Part shown: positions 8,680 to 15,508 of the stretch, one piece after another | Position numbering within the stretch: position 1 is the stretch's first letter | Layout: each line of letters opens with the position of its first letter | Assembly (NCBI GenBank): GCA_945875935.1 | Contig: CAMCNE010000034.1 | Span: 1-22,542 of the forward strand | Source of the DNA: Bordetella parapertussis | Lineage (GTDB): Bacteria; Pseudomonadota; Gammaproteobacteria; Burkholderiales; Burkholderiaceae_C | DNA: 22,542 nt | Reading direction: 5' to 3' | Translations under genes and position numbers: made by a program | Notes under the pieces: generated by a model | Seen by the model: only the letters and a program-made list of their open reading frames with translations | Databases searched by the model: none | What the model was told of the DNA's origin: nothing

Positions 8680-8802
8680 CGCGCCGGGGCGAAAAGTGGA
8701 ACACAGCTGCAGCTTACCCGAAGCCACCTTGACGGATGTGCTAGTTTCGCCGGCTGCGTCACGCACACACTTGACGATCACGATTTTTCAGGACCTACCG
8801 CC
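8680..8802. promoter_or_regulatory. Divergent corC / CobW intergenic region
   Basis: These 123 bases separate two divergent starts and must hold both promoters unless these lie in coding DNA. On the + strand there are two TTGACG hexamers (8729-8734 and 8771-8776) that could serve as -35 boxes, but neither has a convincing -10 box at 16-18 bp. AGGA at 8790-8793 sits 9 nt before the CobW ATG and is a plausible ribosome binding site. A perfect palindrome AGCTGCAGCT lies at 8705-8714. No AT-rich Zur-type box is visible. Confidence 0.4.
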
Positions 8803-9840
8803 ATGGCTCTCATTCCCGCCACCATCGTCACCGGATTTCTGGGCTCGGGCAAGACCACCTTGCTCAAGCGCGTGCTGACCGAGGCCCACGGCCAGAAGAT
8901 CGCCGTCATCGAAAACGAGTTCGGCGACGAGAACATCGACAACGAAATCCTGGTGCGCGAAAGCGGCGAGCAGATCATCCAGCTCAACAACGGCTGCGTG
9001 TGCTGCTCGATCCGCGAAGATCTGCGCACCACGCTGAGCGACCTGGCCGACAAGAAACGCAAGGGCGAGCTGCAGTTCGACCGCGTGGTGATCGAGACCA
9101 CGGGTCTGGCCGACCCCGGCCCGGTGGCACAGACGTTTTTCATGGACGACGAGATCGCCGAGAACTACCTGCTCGACTCGATCCTCACGCTGGTCGACGC
9201 CGTGCACGGCAACCAGCAGCTCGACGACCGTCAGGAAGCGCGCATGCAGATCGGCTTTGCCGACCAGATCTTCATCAGCAAGACCGACCTGGCCGACAAG
9301 GACGCCGTCGACGCACTGGCCGCACGCATTCGCAACATGAACCCGCGCGCGCCGCAAAGCCGGGTGCACTTCGGCGAGGTGCCGCTGGCCAGCGTGTTTG
9401 ACCTGCGCGGCTTCAACCTCAATGCCAAGCTCGACATCGACCCGAACTTCCTCAACCCCGAGGCGCACGGTCACGATCACCACGACCACGAGCATGACGA
9501 GAACTGCGACCACCCCAGCCACGGCCACCACCATGCGCATGACGACGACGTCAAGTCTTTCGTGTTCCGCTCGGACAAGGCCTTCAACCCGACCAAGCTC
9601 GAAGACTTTCTGAGCTCGATCGTGCAGGTCTACGGGCCGAATCTGCTGCGCTACAAGGGCGTGCTCTACATGAAAAGCAGTGCCCGCAAGGTGATCTTTC
9701 AAGGCGTGCACCAGCTCATGGGCAGCGATCTGGGGCCCGCCTGGGCACCCGGCGAGAAGAAGAACAGCAAGATGGTTTTCATCGGCATCGACCTGCCGAA
9801 GGACATATTTCTGCAAGGCCTTGAACAGTGCCTGTCCTGA
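8803..9840 (+). CDS. COG0523 (CobW-family) GTPase with His-rich loop
   Basis: 345 residues from ATG 8803. This G3E P-loop GTPase group includes zinc metallochaperones (ZigA/ZagA/YeiR type), CobW and nitrile-hydratase activators. Seen: Walker A in GFLGSGKTT (11-19), ENEFGDENIDN (37-47), the metal-binding CxCC motif as CVCC (65-68), Walker B/switch ETTGLADP (98-105), and SKTD (159-162) in place of NKxD. A His/Asp-rich loop (about 222-247, roughly a dozen His plus one Cys) precedes the C-terminal CobW_C domain. The His-rich loop favours zinc (or nickel) handling over cobalamin synthesis, and no cobalamin gene is nearby. The DksA gene follows on the same strand after 127 bp. Confidence 0.93.
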   Translation: MALIPATIVTGFLGSGKTTLLKRVLTEAHGQKIAVIENEFGDENIDNEILVRESGEQIIQLNNGCVCCSIREDLRTTLSDLADKKRKGELQFDRVVIETTGLADPGPVAQTFFMDDEIAENYLLDSILTLVDAVHGNQQLDDRQEARMQIGFADQIFISKTDLADKDAVDALAARIRNMNPRAPQSRVHFGEVPLASVFDLRGFNLNAKLDIDPNFLNPEAHGHDHHDHEHDENCDHPSHGHHHAHDDDVKSFVFRSDKAFNPTKLEDFLSSIVQVYGPNLLRYKGVLYMKSSARKVIFQGVHQLMGSDLGPAWAPGEKKNSKMVFIGIDLPKDIFLQGLEQCLS

Positions 9841-9854
9841 CGCAGGTCGATGGC

Positions 9855-9860
9855 TACAAT
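9855..9860 (+). promoter_or_regulatory. Candidate -10 box for dksA
   Basis: TACAAT within TGGCTACAATCCGCC, 14 bp past the CobW stop codon and 107 bp before the dksA GTG. A TG dinucleotide sits 2 nt upstream, and the six bases at 17-bp spacing (9832-9837) are a poor -35 match. The placement suggests dksA has its own promoter in addition to any read-through from the CobW gene. Confidence 0.4.
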
Positions 9861-9938
9861 CCGCCCCGCCCCATGCCCCGGTCGGGTCGGTCCATCCAAG
9901 TGAACAGGCCACTCCCGCCGCACGTCGTGGCGCCATAA

Positions 9939-9947
9939 CCCCCCCCC
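9939..9947 (+). repeat. C9 homopolymer tract in the dksA leader
   Basis: Nine consecutive C residues lie 8 nt upstream of the GAGGAG ribosome binding site and downstream of the candidate promoter. It is the longest homopolymer I noticed in the window. Tracts of this kind can change length by slippage; here that would alter leader length, not the protein. Confidence 0.8.
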
Positions 9948-9955
9948 ACCGCTGC

Positions 9956-9961
9956 GAGGAG
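9956..9961 (+). promoter_or_regulatory. Ribosome binding site fixing the dksA GTG start
   Basis: GAGGAG lies 6 nt before GTG 9968-9970. No in-frame ATG lies near this site; the first internal ATG is at residue 67 of the resulting protein. This Shine-Dalgarno match is therefore the main evidence for a GTG start and for the long N-terminal extension being translated. Confidence 0.8.
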
Positions 9962-9967
9962 ACTCCT

Positions 9968-10876
9968 GTGGCTCGATCCCCGGACAAGACTTCGACTGAA
10001 TCAGCCCCTCGTGCGGCCTCCAGGGCGTCTGCCAAGGTGCCGGTGAAAGCCACCTCTACCACCCCCCCAGCTCCGGCGCCCAAAGCGTCGGCCAAGGCGC
10101 CGGTCGCCAAACCAAAGGCTGTGGCCGCCAAAGCGCCAGCCGTCAGGAAACCTGCCCCGAATCCCATGCTGAACACCCCTTCGAACACCCCGAAAGACGA
10201 CGAGCCTGAAGCCGTGGCAGCGCCCGAAGCGCCATCCGCAGCGCTGGTGCCCCTCGTCAGGTCCACGCGCAAGTCGTCGGCCAAGTCGCGATACGGCGCG
10301 CCGATGCCTGTGGCGCCGCTGCCTCCGCCCACCTCACGCTTTGCCGACCGCTTCGCCCCGCCACGTCCGCCAACGCGGCAGATGAAAAATCTCGAGGACG
10401 ACGCGCCGCGCGTCGCTGTCAAGGCCGACCCCAAACTGGCCAATGCCTGGAAAACCAAGGCCGGCATCGAGCTGAGCGAGGCCGAGGTGCTCGCCATGCC
10501 CGAAAGCGAATACATGGGCGACAAGCAGCTGGACTTCTTTCGTGCCACGCTGAAAAAGCTGCGCGACGACCTGCTGAGCAATGCCGGTGAGACCACCGAG
10601 CACCTGCGCGAGGACACCTCGATCGTTCCCGACCCGGCCGACCGCGCCACCATTGAAGAAGAACACGCTCTGGAGCTGCGCACCCGCGACCGCGAACGCA
10701 AGCTGCTCAAGAAGATCACGCAATCGCTGGGCCGCATCGACAGCGGCGAGTACGGCTTTTGCGACGAAACGGGCGAGCCGATCGGGCTGGGTCGCCTGAT
10801 CGCCCGACCCACGGCCACCCTGTCACTCGAGGCGCAGCAGCGCCGCGAACTCAAGCAAAAGATGTTCGGCGACTGA
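9968..10876 (+). CDS. dksA: DksA/TraR-family RNA polymerase regulator, zinc-less, with long N-terminal extension
   Basis: 302 residues from GTG 9968, against about 150 for E. coli DksA. Residues 1-140 are an Ala/Pro/Lys/Ser-rich, low-complexity extension with AKAP-like repeats. The DksA core starts at about 175 (MPESEYMGDKQLDFFRATL) and keeps the coiled-coil tip residues Asp222, Asp225 and Ala227 (PDPADRA), which correspond to Asp71, Asp74 and Ala76 in E. coli and are needed to act with ppGpp in the RNA polymerase secondary channel. The four zinc ligands are replaced by Cys265, Thr268, Ser286 and Ala289 at conserved spacing, so the globular end cannot bind zinc in the usual way. C-terminus QKMFGD is family-like. 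It sits between a COG0523 GTPase and a STAS-like protein. Confidence 0.93.
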   Translation: MARSPDKTSTESAPRAASRASAKVPVKATSTTPPAPAPKASAKAPVAKPKAVAAKAPAVRKPAPNPMLNTPSNTPKDDEPEAVAAPEAPSAALVPLVRSTRKSSAKSRYGAPMPVAPLPPPTSRFADRFAPPRPPTRQMKNLEDDAPRVAVKADPKLANAWKTKAGIELSEAEVLAMPESEYMGDKQLDFFRATLKKLRDDLLSNAGETTEHLREDTSIVPDPADRATIEEEHALELRTRDRERKLLKKITQSLGRIDSGEYGFCDETGEPIGLGRLIARPTATLSLEAQQRRELKQKMFGD

Positions 10877-10898
10877 GCACAAGCGGCCGGCCCATCCC

Positions 10899-12614
10899 AT
10901 GACGGATCCCAAAGACTCGGGCGGCTTCTTCCGCAAGGTCGTCAAGTTTGTTGCCAACCCGAGTCTCGAATGGGGCGAGCTCTCGCAAGGAGCGCGTGAC
11001 CCCGCCGAGATCGACATCGACAAGGCCGAGCTCAAGGCCCTGATCGAGCGCAAGCGCCGCAATGACTTCGTGCGCAAGCGCGAATTCGACATGTTGCGCA
11101 AGGTGCGCCGCGAAGGGCTGTCGCCCGAACAGCTGGCCGCGCTGGGTGACCTGTCTCCGATGGGCGATTCTGAAATCCGCATGCAGGACAAACCGCCAGC
11201 GCCCGGCACCAGCATGAAGGCCAAGATAGACGCCATCGAACGACAGATGGTGGGCAACAGCACCGTGGGTACCGTGGGCAGCACGACAGGCGCGGGCAGT
11301 GTCAGCCGGCCGGCCGATATCAGTTCTGCGCCGACCGAACGCATGCCCTTGCGTCCGCTTGAAGGCCTTTCACTGCCGCCTGCGGCCACGACCATCCATG
11401 CGTCGACGCTGACACCTGCCGCGACCCAGGCTGGCGGCAGCCCCAGCGAGCTGGGGTTGACCTTCAATGCCATCGAGACCCACTCGAGGCTCGACCTCGA
11501 TGCGACCGAGACGGCGCCCGCCGCGCTGCCAGCGATGGTCCACGACCCCGAGCTGGACGAGGCGGTGATCGCGTTTGCAAATGCCGAGTTTGCCCAGTGC
11601 GAGCGGTCGCTCAGCCAGCTCACCCAGCCCAGCGGCTCGCGATCCAGGCATTCAGAGACCTGGCTGGCGCTGTTCGACCTGCACCGAGCCACGGGTGATG
11701 CAGCCAAGTTCGACCGACTGGCGCTGGTGTACGCGCAGCACTTTGGCCGCTCTTCGCCGCAGTGGTATTCAATGCCTCAGCAAGTGGCCGAGTCATCACG
11801 CGAGAACCAGCCGGCGCATGCGCGCGTCGAGGGCCAGGTCGGCTGGGTCAGCCCCGAGTGGATCACGATCGATGAGGTGGCCTCGTTGCGCTCGCACACG
11901 CTGCAAATGCCTTTGCCGTGGGTGCTGGACTGGAGCGCGGTCAAGCGCATCGACGCCGAGGCCGCGGCCCATCTCATGGAGCTGCTGAGCATCTGGATGC
12001 CCCAACGGCTGGAAATGCGCTGGCTGCGCGGCGATCGCCTGCTGCAGTGCCTGCAGGAGTTTGCGCCCGCTGGCGCGCGCGATGCGGATCCGATCTTCTG
12101 GAAGCTGCGCCTGGACGTGCTGCGCATGGTCAATCGCCCCGATCAGTTCGACGAGGCGGCCATCGATTACTGCATCACCTACGAGATCTCACCGCCCTCC
12201 TGGGACGCGGTGTCGTGTCGCGTGCGTCTGGATGGATCGGGCGGCAGCAACTGGTCCGAAGCCGGCTCGGTGGTCAGCGGCATGTCGACCAGCTTCGTCG
12301 AATCGCGCATCACCGAAGAAGAAGGCAGCGGCCAGGTCTGGGGCATCGACCTGTCCGGCCAGCTGGTGGGCGACATCAGCGGCTTGCTGGACAACATCAA
12401 CACTCAGGCCGGTGCGGCGTCGGTGATTCGCGTGTCGTGCCTGAACCTGATCCGCGTCGACTTCATTGCGGCCGGCGACCTGCTCAACTGGGTGCTGGCG
12501 CGGCGCGCTGAAAACCGTGAGATCAACTTCGTCGACGCGCATCGGCTGGTGGCGCTTTTCTTCAGCGCGATGGGCATCAACGAGCACGCCCTGATCAAGG
12601 TCCGGGCGAACTGA
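10899..12614 (+). CDS. STAS-like domain protein of unknown function
   Basis: 571 residues from ATG 10899, 22 bp after dksA on the same strand and probably co-transcribed. Domains in order: a short conserved-looking N-terminus (GGFFRKVVKFVANPSLEW, 8-25) followed by a charged helix (40-75); a linker rich in Ser/Thr/Pro/Gly (95-210); a helical TPR-like segment (215-290, ETWLALFDLHRATGDAAKFDRLAL); a first STAS-like region (about 312-390, WVLDWSAVKRIDAEAAAHLMELL); and a better preserved STAS-like C-terminus (about 478-568, GIDLSGQLVGDI to EINFVDAHRLVALFF). The loop position that is Ser in SpoIIAA-type STAS domains is occupied by non-phosphorylatable residues in both copies (Ala353-Glu354 and Phe522-Ile523). 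No signal peptide or membrane segment. I recall similar proteins beside dksA in Burkholderiales; their role is unknown. Confidence 0.75.
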   Translation: MTDPKDSGGFFRKVVKFVANPSLEWGELSQGARDPAEIDIDKAELKALIERKRRNDFVRKREFDMLRKVRREGLSPEQLAALGDLSPMGDSEIRMQDKPPAPGTSMKAKIDAIERQMVGNSTVGTVGSTTGAGSVSRPADISSAPTERMPLRPLEGLSLPPAATTIHASTLTPAATQAGGSPSELGLTFNAIETHSRLDLDATETAPAALPAMVHDPELDEAVIAFANAEFAQCERSLSQLTQPSGSRSRHSETWLALFDLHRATGDAAKFDRLALVYAQHFGRSSPQWYSMPQQVAESSRENQPAHARVEGQVGWVSPEWITIDEVASLRSHTLQMPLPWVLDWSAVKRIDAEAAAHLMELLSIWMPQRLEMRWLRGDRLLQCLQEFAPAGARDADPIFWKLRLDVLRMVNRPDQFDEAAIDYCITYEISPPSWDAVSCRVRLDGSGGSNWSEAGSVVSGMSTSFVESRITEEEGSGQVWGIDLSGQLVGDISGLLDNINTQAGAASVIRVSCLNLIRVDFIAAGDLLNWVLARRAENREINFVDAHRLVALFFSAMGINEHALIKVRAN

Positions 12615-12617
12615 GGC

Positions 12618-13400
12618 TCAAGCCACGCGCTGCGATTGCAGCGCCAGCAGGCCTTCGAAAATGAGCGTTTCGACCGTCTCAAAAGGCAGTTCGACAATGG
12701 ACGCCAACTTGGCCGCCGCACCGCCACTCATCAGCAGCAAGGGCGCGCTGCCGGCCTGATCGACCAAGCGGCGGTGCATGCGCTCGACCGCGCCCGCCAT
12801 GGCGTGCGCACCGCCACTCATCAAGGCATCGCTGGTGTTGGTGGGAAAGTCGACGACCTCGCCGGTGGGCGCCTTGAGGCCGGCCGTGCCCATCTCGAGC
12901 GCGCGCAGCATCAGCCCGAAACCCGGCAGGATCAGACCGCCCAGAAAGCGGCCGTCGGCATCGAGCGCATCCACCGTGACCGCAGTGCCGACCACCACCA
13001 CCAGCACCGCCTTGGCAGCCGTGCCCGAGGCCAGACCTGCAGCCAGCGCACGTTGCCGCGCTCCGATCAGCGCCACCCACCGATCGGCGCCCAGGCGGTT
13101 GGGGTGGTCATAGCCGTTGACCACGCCGGCGGCCTGCGCGCTGGCCACAACCCAGCGTGGCTCAAGTCCCCAAAGGTCTTCGATCTGCTGGGCAACGCGG
13201 CGCTTGACGCCTTCGCCGGCCACCACGCAGCCCAGCATGGACGCAGGCTTCGGCAGCGATTTCCAGCCCTCTTCGGACAACTGGTCGATGGTTTCGAGAA
13301 ACACCGCGCCGTGCGCCAACGGCTGGGCACCGGGCTCGGCTGCGGCATACAGCGCCCATTTCAGGCGGGTGTTGCCCACGTCGACGGCCAAAAAGCTCAT
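12618..13400 (-). CDS. coaX: Type III pantothenate kinase
   Basis: 260 residues. CoaX phosphorylates pantothenate in the first step of coenzyme A synthesis and uses the ASKHA fold. Seen: DVGNTRLKW (7-15) as the phosphate-1 motif, PNRLGADRW (100-108) with the catalytic Asp106, and VVGTAVTVDALD (137-147) as phosphate-2, followed by GGLILPGF and GTAGLKAP. GAGG-like GAGG/GCGAGG sequence 8 nt upstream of ATG 13398-13400 is a good ribosome binding site. It converges on the STAS-like gene with 3 bp between stops. The birA gene that often accompanies coaX in betaproteobacteria is not next to it here. Confidence 0.94.
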   Translation of the reverse strand: MSFLAVDVGNTRLKWALYAAAEPGAQPLAHGAVFLETIDQLSEEGWKSLPKPASMLGCVVAGEGVKRRVAQQIEDLWGLEPRWVVASAQAAGVVNGYDHPNRLGADRWVALIGARQRALAAGLASGTAAKAVLVVVVGTAVTVDALDADGRFLGGLILPGFGLMLRALEMGTAGLKAPTGEVVDFPTNTSDALMSGGAHAMAGAVERMHRRLVDQAGSAPLLLMSGGAAAKLASIVELPFETVETLIFEGLLALQSQRVA

Positions 13401-13533
13401 CGCGACGGCCTCGCCGGTCTCTCAAGGGCCCAGGCTTGAAACGCACGTCGCCACGGAGTGAGTGCGGGCAGAGGCGGCCAATTCATCGGCGGCGATTGTG
13501 CAGTCAAACCGAGCGTGCCCAGTGCCACCGACC

Positions 13534-13539
13534 TACACT
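13534..13539 (+). promoter_or_regulatory. Candidate -10 box for ppk2
   Basis: TACACT within ACCTACACTGG, 48 bp before ATG 13588. The bases at 17-bp spacing upstream do not resemble a -35 box. On the opposite strand, TTGACT (13502-13507) could serve coaX, but no clear -10 accompanies it. Confidence 0.3.
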
Positions 13540-13587
13540 GGCTTGGACACGGCCGCCATGTTGGCTTGCAATCCGGTCCCCACAGCC

Positions 13588-14421
13588 ATGCACGCACCCG
13601 ACGAAGACCTCGGCGCCTATCGCTTCCGCAACGCCGGCAACGGCAAGCGCTTTCATCTGGAGCGAATAGACCCGTCCAGCAAACCGTTTTCAAGCGGCGA
13701 CAAGGCCGCTGATCAGGCCCACTTCGAGCGGCTCGCGCTGAAGATCGACGACTGGCAGAACCTGCTGCTGGCCAACCGCAACCGCAAGTTGCTGGTGGTG
13801 CTGCAGGGAACCGATGCCAGCGGCAAGGACGGCACGGTGCGCGACGTGTTCCGCAACACCAGCCCGCTGGGCGTGCGCGCCGTGGGCTGGAAGGCGCCCA
13901 CCGAAGAAGAGCGTGCCCACGACTTTCTGTGGCGCATTCACCAGCGCATGCCGGGAGCGGGCGAGATCGTCGTCTTCAACCGCAGCCACTACGAAGACGT
14001 GCTGGTTCCGGTGGTCAATGGCTGGATCACGCCTGAGCAAACTCAGCAGCGGTATGCGCACATCAACGACTTCGAGCGATTGCTCGTCGAGACGGGCACC
14101 ACGGTGCTGAAGTTCATGCTGCACATCTCGAAGGAAGAGCAGCGCGTGCGCTTGCAAGATCGCATCGATGACGAGGCCAAACACTGGAAGTTCAACATCG
14201 GCGACCTCGAAGTGCGCAAGCACTGGGATGAATACCAGCAGGCCTATGCCGACGCGATCACGGCCACGGGCACGCGGGTCGCGCCATGGACGGTGGTGCC
14301 TAGCGACTCCAAGCTGCACCGCAACCTGATGATCGCCAGCCTCGTCAACGATGCCCTTGAGTCCATGGGGCTGGACACGCCCGCGGCCGACCCCGCGCTT
14401 GACAACTTGCGGGTCGATTGA
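13588..14421 (+). CDS. ppk2: PPK2-family polyphosphate:nucleotide phosphotransferase
   Basis: 277 residues from ATG 13588; ATG 13558 and GTG 13462 are in frame upstream but only add residues with no family similarity. PPK2 enzymes use polyphosphate to phosphorylate nucleoside mono- or diphosphates. Seen: an N-terminal AYRFRNAGNGKRFHLERIDP stretch, Walker A GTDASGKDGT (74-83), APTEEERAHDFLWRIHQ (103-119), Walker B VVFNRSHYEDVL (128-139), the basic lid region EEQRVRLQDRID, and APWTVVPSDSKLHRN (232-246). The pattern closely resembles the single-domain class III enzymes such as the Meiothermus ruber protein, which make both NDP and NTP; class assignment is by recalled similarity. Confidence 0.92.
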   Translation: MHAPDEDLGAYRFRNAGNGKRFHLERIDPSSKPFSSGDKAADQAHFERLALKIDDWQNLLLANRNRKLLVVLQGTDASGKDGTVRDVFRNTSPLGVRAVGWKAPTEEERAHDFLWRIHQRMPGAGEIVVFNRSHYEDVLVPVVNGWITPEQTQQRYAHINDFERLLVETGTTVLKFMLHISKEEQRVRLQDRIDDEAKHWKFNIGDLEVRKHWDEYQQAYADAITATGTRVAPWTVVPSDSKLHRNLMIASLVNDALESMGLDTPAADPALDNLRVD

Positions 14422-14436
14422 GCGACCGCGCGCTCA
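14419..14436. other. Inverted repeat overlapping the ppk2 stop codon
   Basis: TGAGCG and CGCTCA form a perfect 6-bp stem around a 6-nt loop. The left arm begins with the ppk2 stop codon TGA (14419-14421), and the element occupies half of the 31-bp gap between convergent ppk2 and the ferredoxin gene. There is no T-run on either strand, so a classical terminator is unlikely. It may protect transcript ends. Confidence 0.35.
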
Positions 14437-14452
14437 GCGCCACGAACTGCAC

Positions 14453-14818
14453 TCAGCTCACGTCAGGCCTTGAATCGCCCGGAACAGGCCTCTGAAAGGC
14501 TCGGGGTGCCTGGATGCGCAAGGGGCTTTCCGCCGTCGCCACGCACGGCAAGATGGAGCCATCGAGTCTTTCTTCCTCGCTCAGCCCAGGCCACTCGATC
14601 AGGTGACGCACCCGCCCGCTGATGACCTGACAGCGACAGGTGCGGCAGGTGCCGTTGCGGCACGATGTGGGCAACACGATGCCAGCGCGGCGGGCCGACT
14701 CGACCAGCGACACACCGGCCACCGCCTCGAACTGCCAGCCCTCGGGCTCGACGATCACCTGAAATCGCTCGACGGCACGACCAGTGAGCTGCTGCAGAAC
14801 GCGGCGAATGCGATCCAC
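14453..14818 (-). CDS. 2Fe-2S ferredoxin
   Basis: 121 residues from GTG 14816-14818; no clear ribosome binding site is visible, so the start is uncertain. Plant/adrenodoxin-type 2Fe-2S fold: FQVIVEPEGWQFEAVAGVSLVESARRAG leads into C53-x4-C58-x2-C61 (SCRNGTCRTC) and the fourth ligand Cys92 in LPCVA, with an additional Cys63. The spacing matches CX4CX2CX~30C. The last 15 residues are a Pro/Arg-rich tail. It lies 36 bp after the first 5-FCL gene on the same strand. No reductase or oxygenase partner is nearby, so its electron acceptor is unknown. Confidence 0.88.
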   Translation of the reverse strand: MDRIRRVLQQLTGRAVERFQVIVEPEGWQFEAVAGVSLVESARRAGIVLPTSCRNGTCRTCRCQVISGRVRHLIEWPGLSEEERLDGSILPCVATAESPLRIQAPRAFQRPVPGDSRPDVS

Positions 14819-14854
14819 GGTGGCGAGCAGGAGGGCGTGCCATGGCCGGGCGGC

Positions 14855-15445
14855 TCAACGCTGCCAGGCCACCCCGTCGTCGGTCAACAGCGCATCGAGC
14901 ATCAGCTCGTCGGGGTTTCTGGCGCGCAGCATCGGCAAAAAGCCGTTGGAATAACTCAAGCCCACGGTGTAAGGACGCGGCTTCAAGGCGGCCACGGTGC
15001 GATCGTAAAAACCACCGCCATAGCCCATGCGAACGCCCTCGGGTCCGTAGCCGATGCAAGGCAGCAGCACCATCTGCGGCTCGAAGACCGCCGTGTCTTT
15101 GGGTTTGGGAATGTCGTAGGCGTCGGGCTCCATCGGGCAACCCGGGAACCAGACATGGAATTTCAGCGTGCGGGTGATGCGATCGGCCACCGGCAGCCCG
15201 ATGCGGCGCTCATCGGCCGCTTCGGACCAGCGGTACAACGCCGGCAGCGGATCGAACTCGCCCTTGATGGGCCAGTAGCCACCGATGGCGGTTTCCTTGC
15301 GGCTGACCAGCCACACCCGCAGCACGTTTTGCAACTCCACAGCCCGCTCGAGTCGATCGGGCAGCGCCTGTCGCGCGGCGAGCAGTTTCGCGCGCAGTGA
15401 AGCGCGTTCTTCGTCGGTGGGTTCGCGGGAAAAAATATCACTCAT
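14855..15445 (-). CDS. 5-formyltetrahydrofolate cyclo-ligase, copy 1
   Basis: 196 residues from ATG 15443-15445. The enzyme converts 5-formyl-THF to 5,10-methenyl-THF with ATP, keeping the folate pool usable. Seen: LRAKLLAARQAL (18-29) with basic nucleotide-binding residues, YWPIKGEFD (58-65 region) in the folate site, and GYGGGFYDR (141-149), the phosphate-binding signature, followed by VGLSYSNGF and DALLTDDGV. This copy keeps all family landmarks. It lies 63 bp downstream of a second, diverged copy. A CACAAT hexamer about 10 bp before the start on the minus strand could be a weak -10 box, so the two copies may be separately expressed. Confidence 0.92.
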   Translation of the reverse strand: MSDIFSREPTDEERASLRAKLLAARQALPDRLERAVELQNVLRVWLVSRKETAIGGYWPIKGEFDPLPALYRWSEAADERRIGLPVADRITRTLKFHVWFPGCPMEPDAYDIPKPKDTAVFEPQMVLLPCIGYGPEGVRMGYGGGFYDRTVAALKPRPYTVGLSYSNGFLPMLRARNPDELMLDALLTDDGVAWQR

Positions 15446-15508
15446 GACGCCCCGATTGTGCAAGAGCCGACCGCGCAGCGGTGAACTTGTATTGACAAAG
15501 CGGCGTGG

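Noticed and set aside
8705..8714. Palindrome AGCTGCAGCT in the divergent corC/CobW region, considered as an operator
   Set aside because: It is a single short GC-rich palindrome with no second copy and no resemblance to a known Zur or Fur box; I kept it only as a remark on the region.
13397..13486. A 29-codon frame whose stop overlaps the coaX start (ATGA)
   Set aside because: It has no good ribosome binding site and no family resemblance, and coaX has its own GAGG site; an ATGA overlap alone is weak evidence.
13462..13587. Longer ppk2 starting at GTG 13462 or ATG 13558
   Set aside because: The extra residues do not resemble PPK2 N-termini and the earlier start would lie upstream of the candidate -10 box.
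15446..15508. Possible 6S RNA next to the 5-FCL genes, as in gammaproteobacteria
   Set aside because: The gap between the two copies is 63 bp and that upstream of copy 2 is 30 bp, too short for a 6S RNA of about 180 nt.
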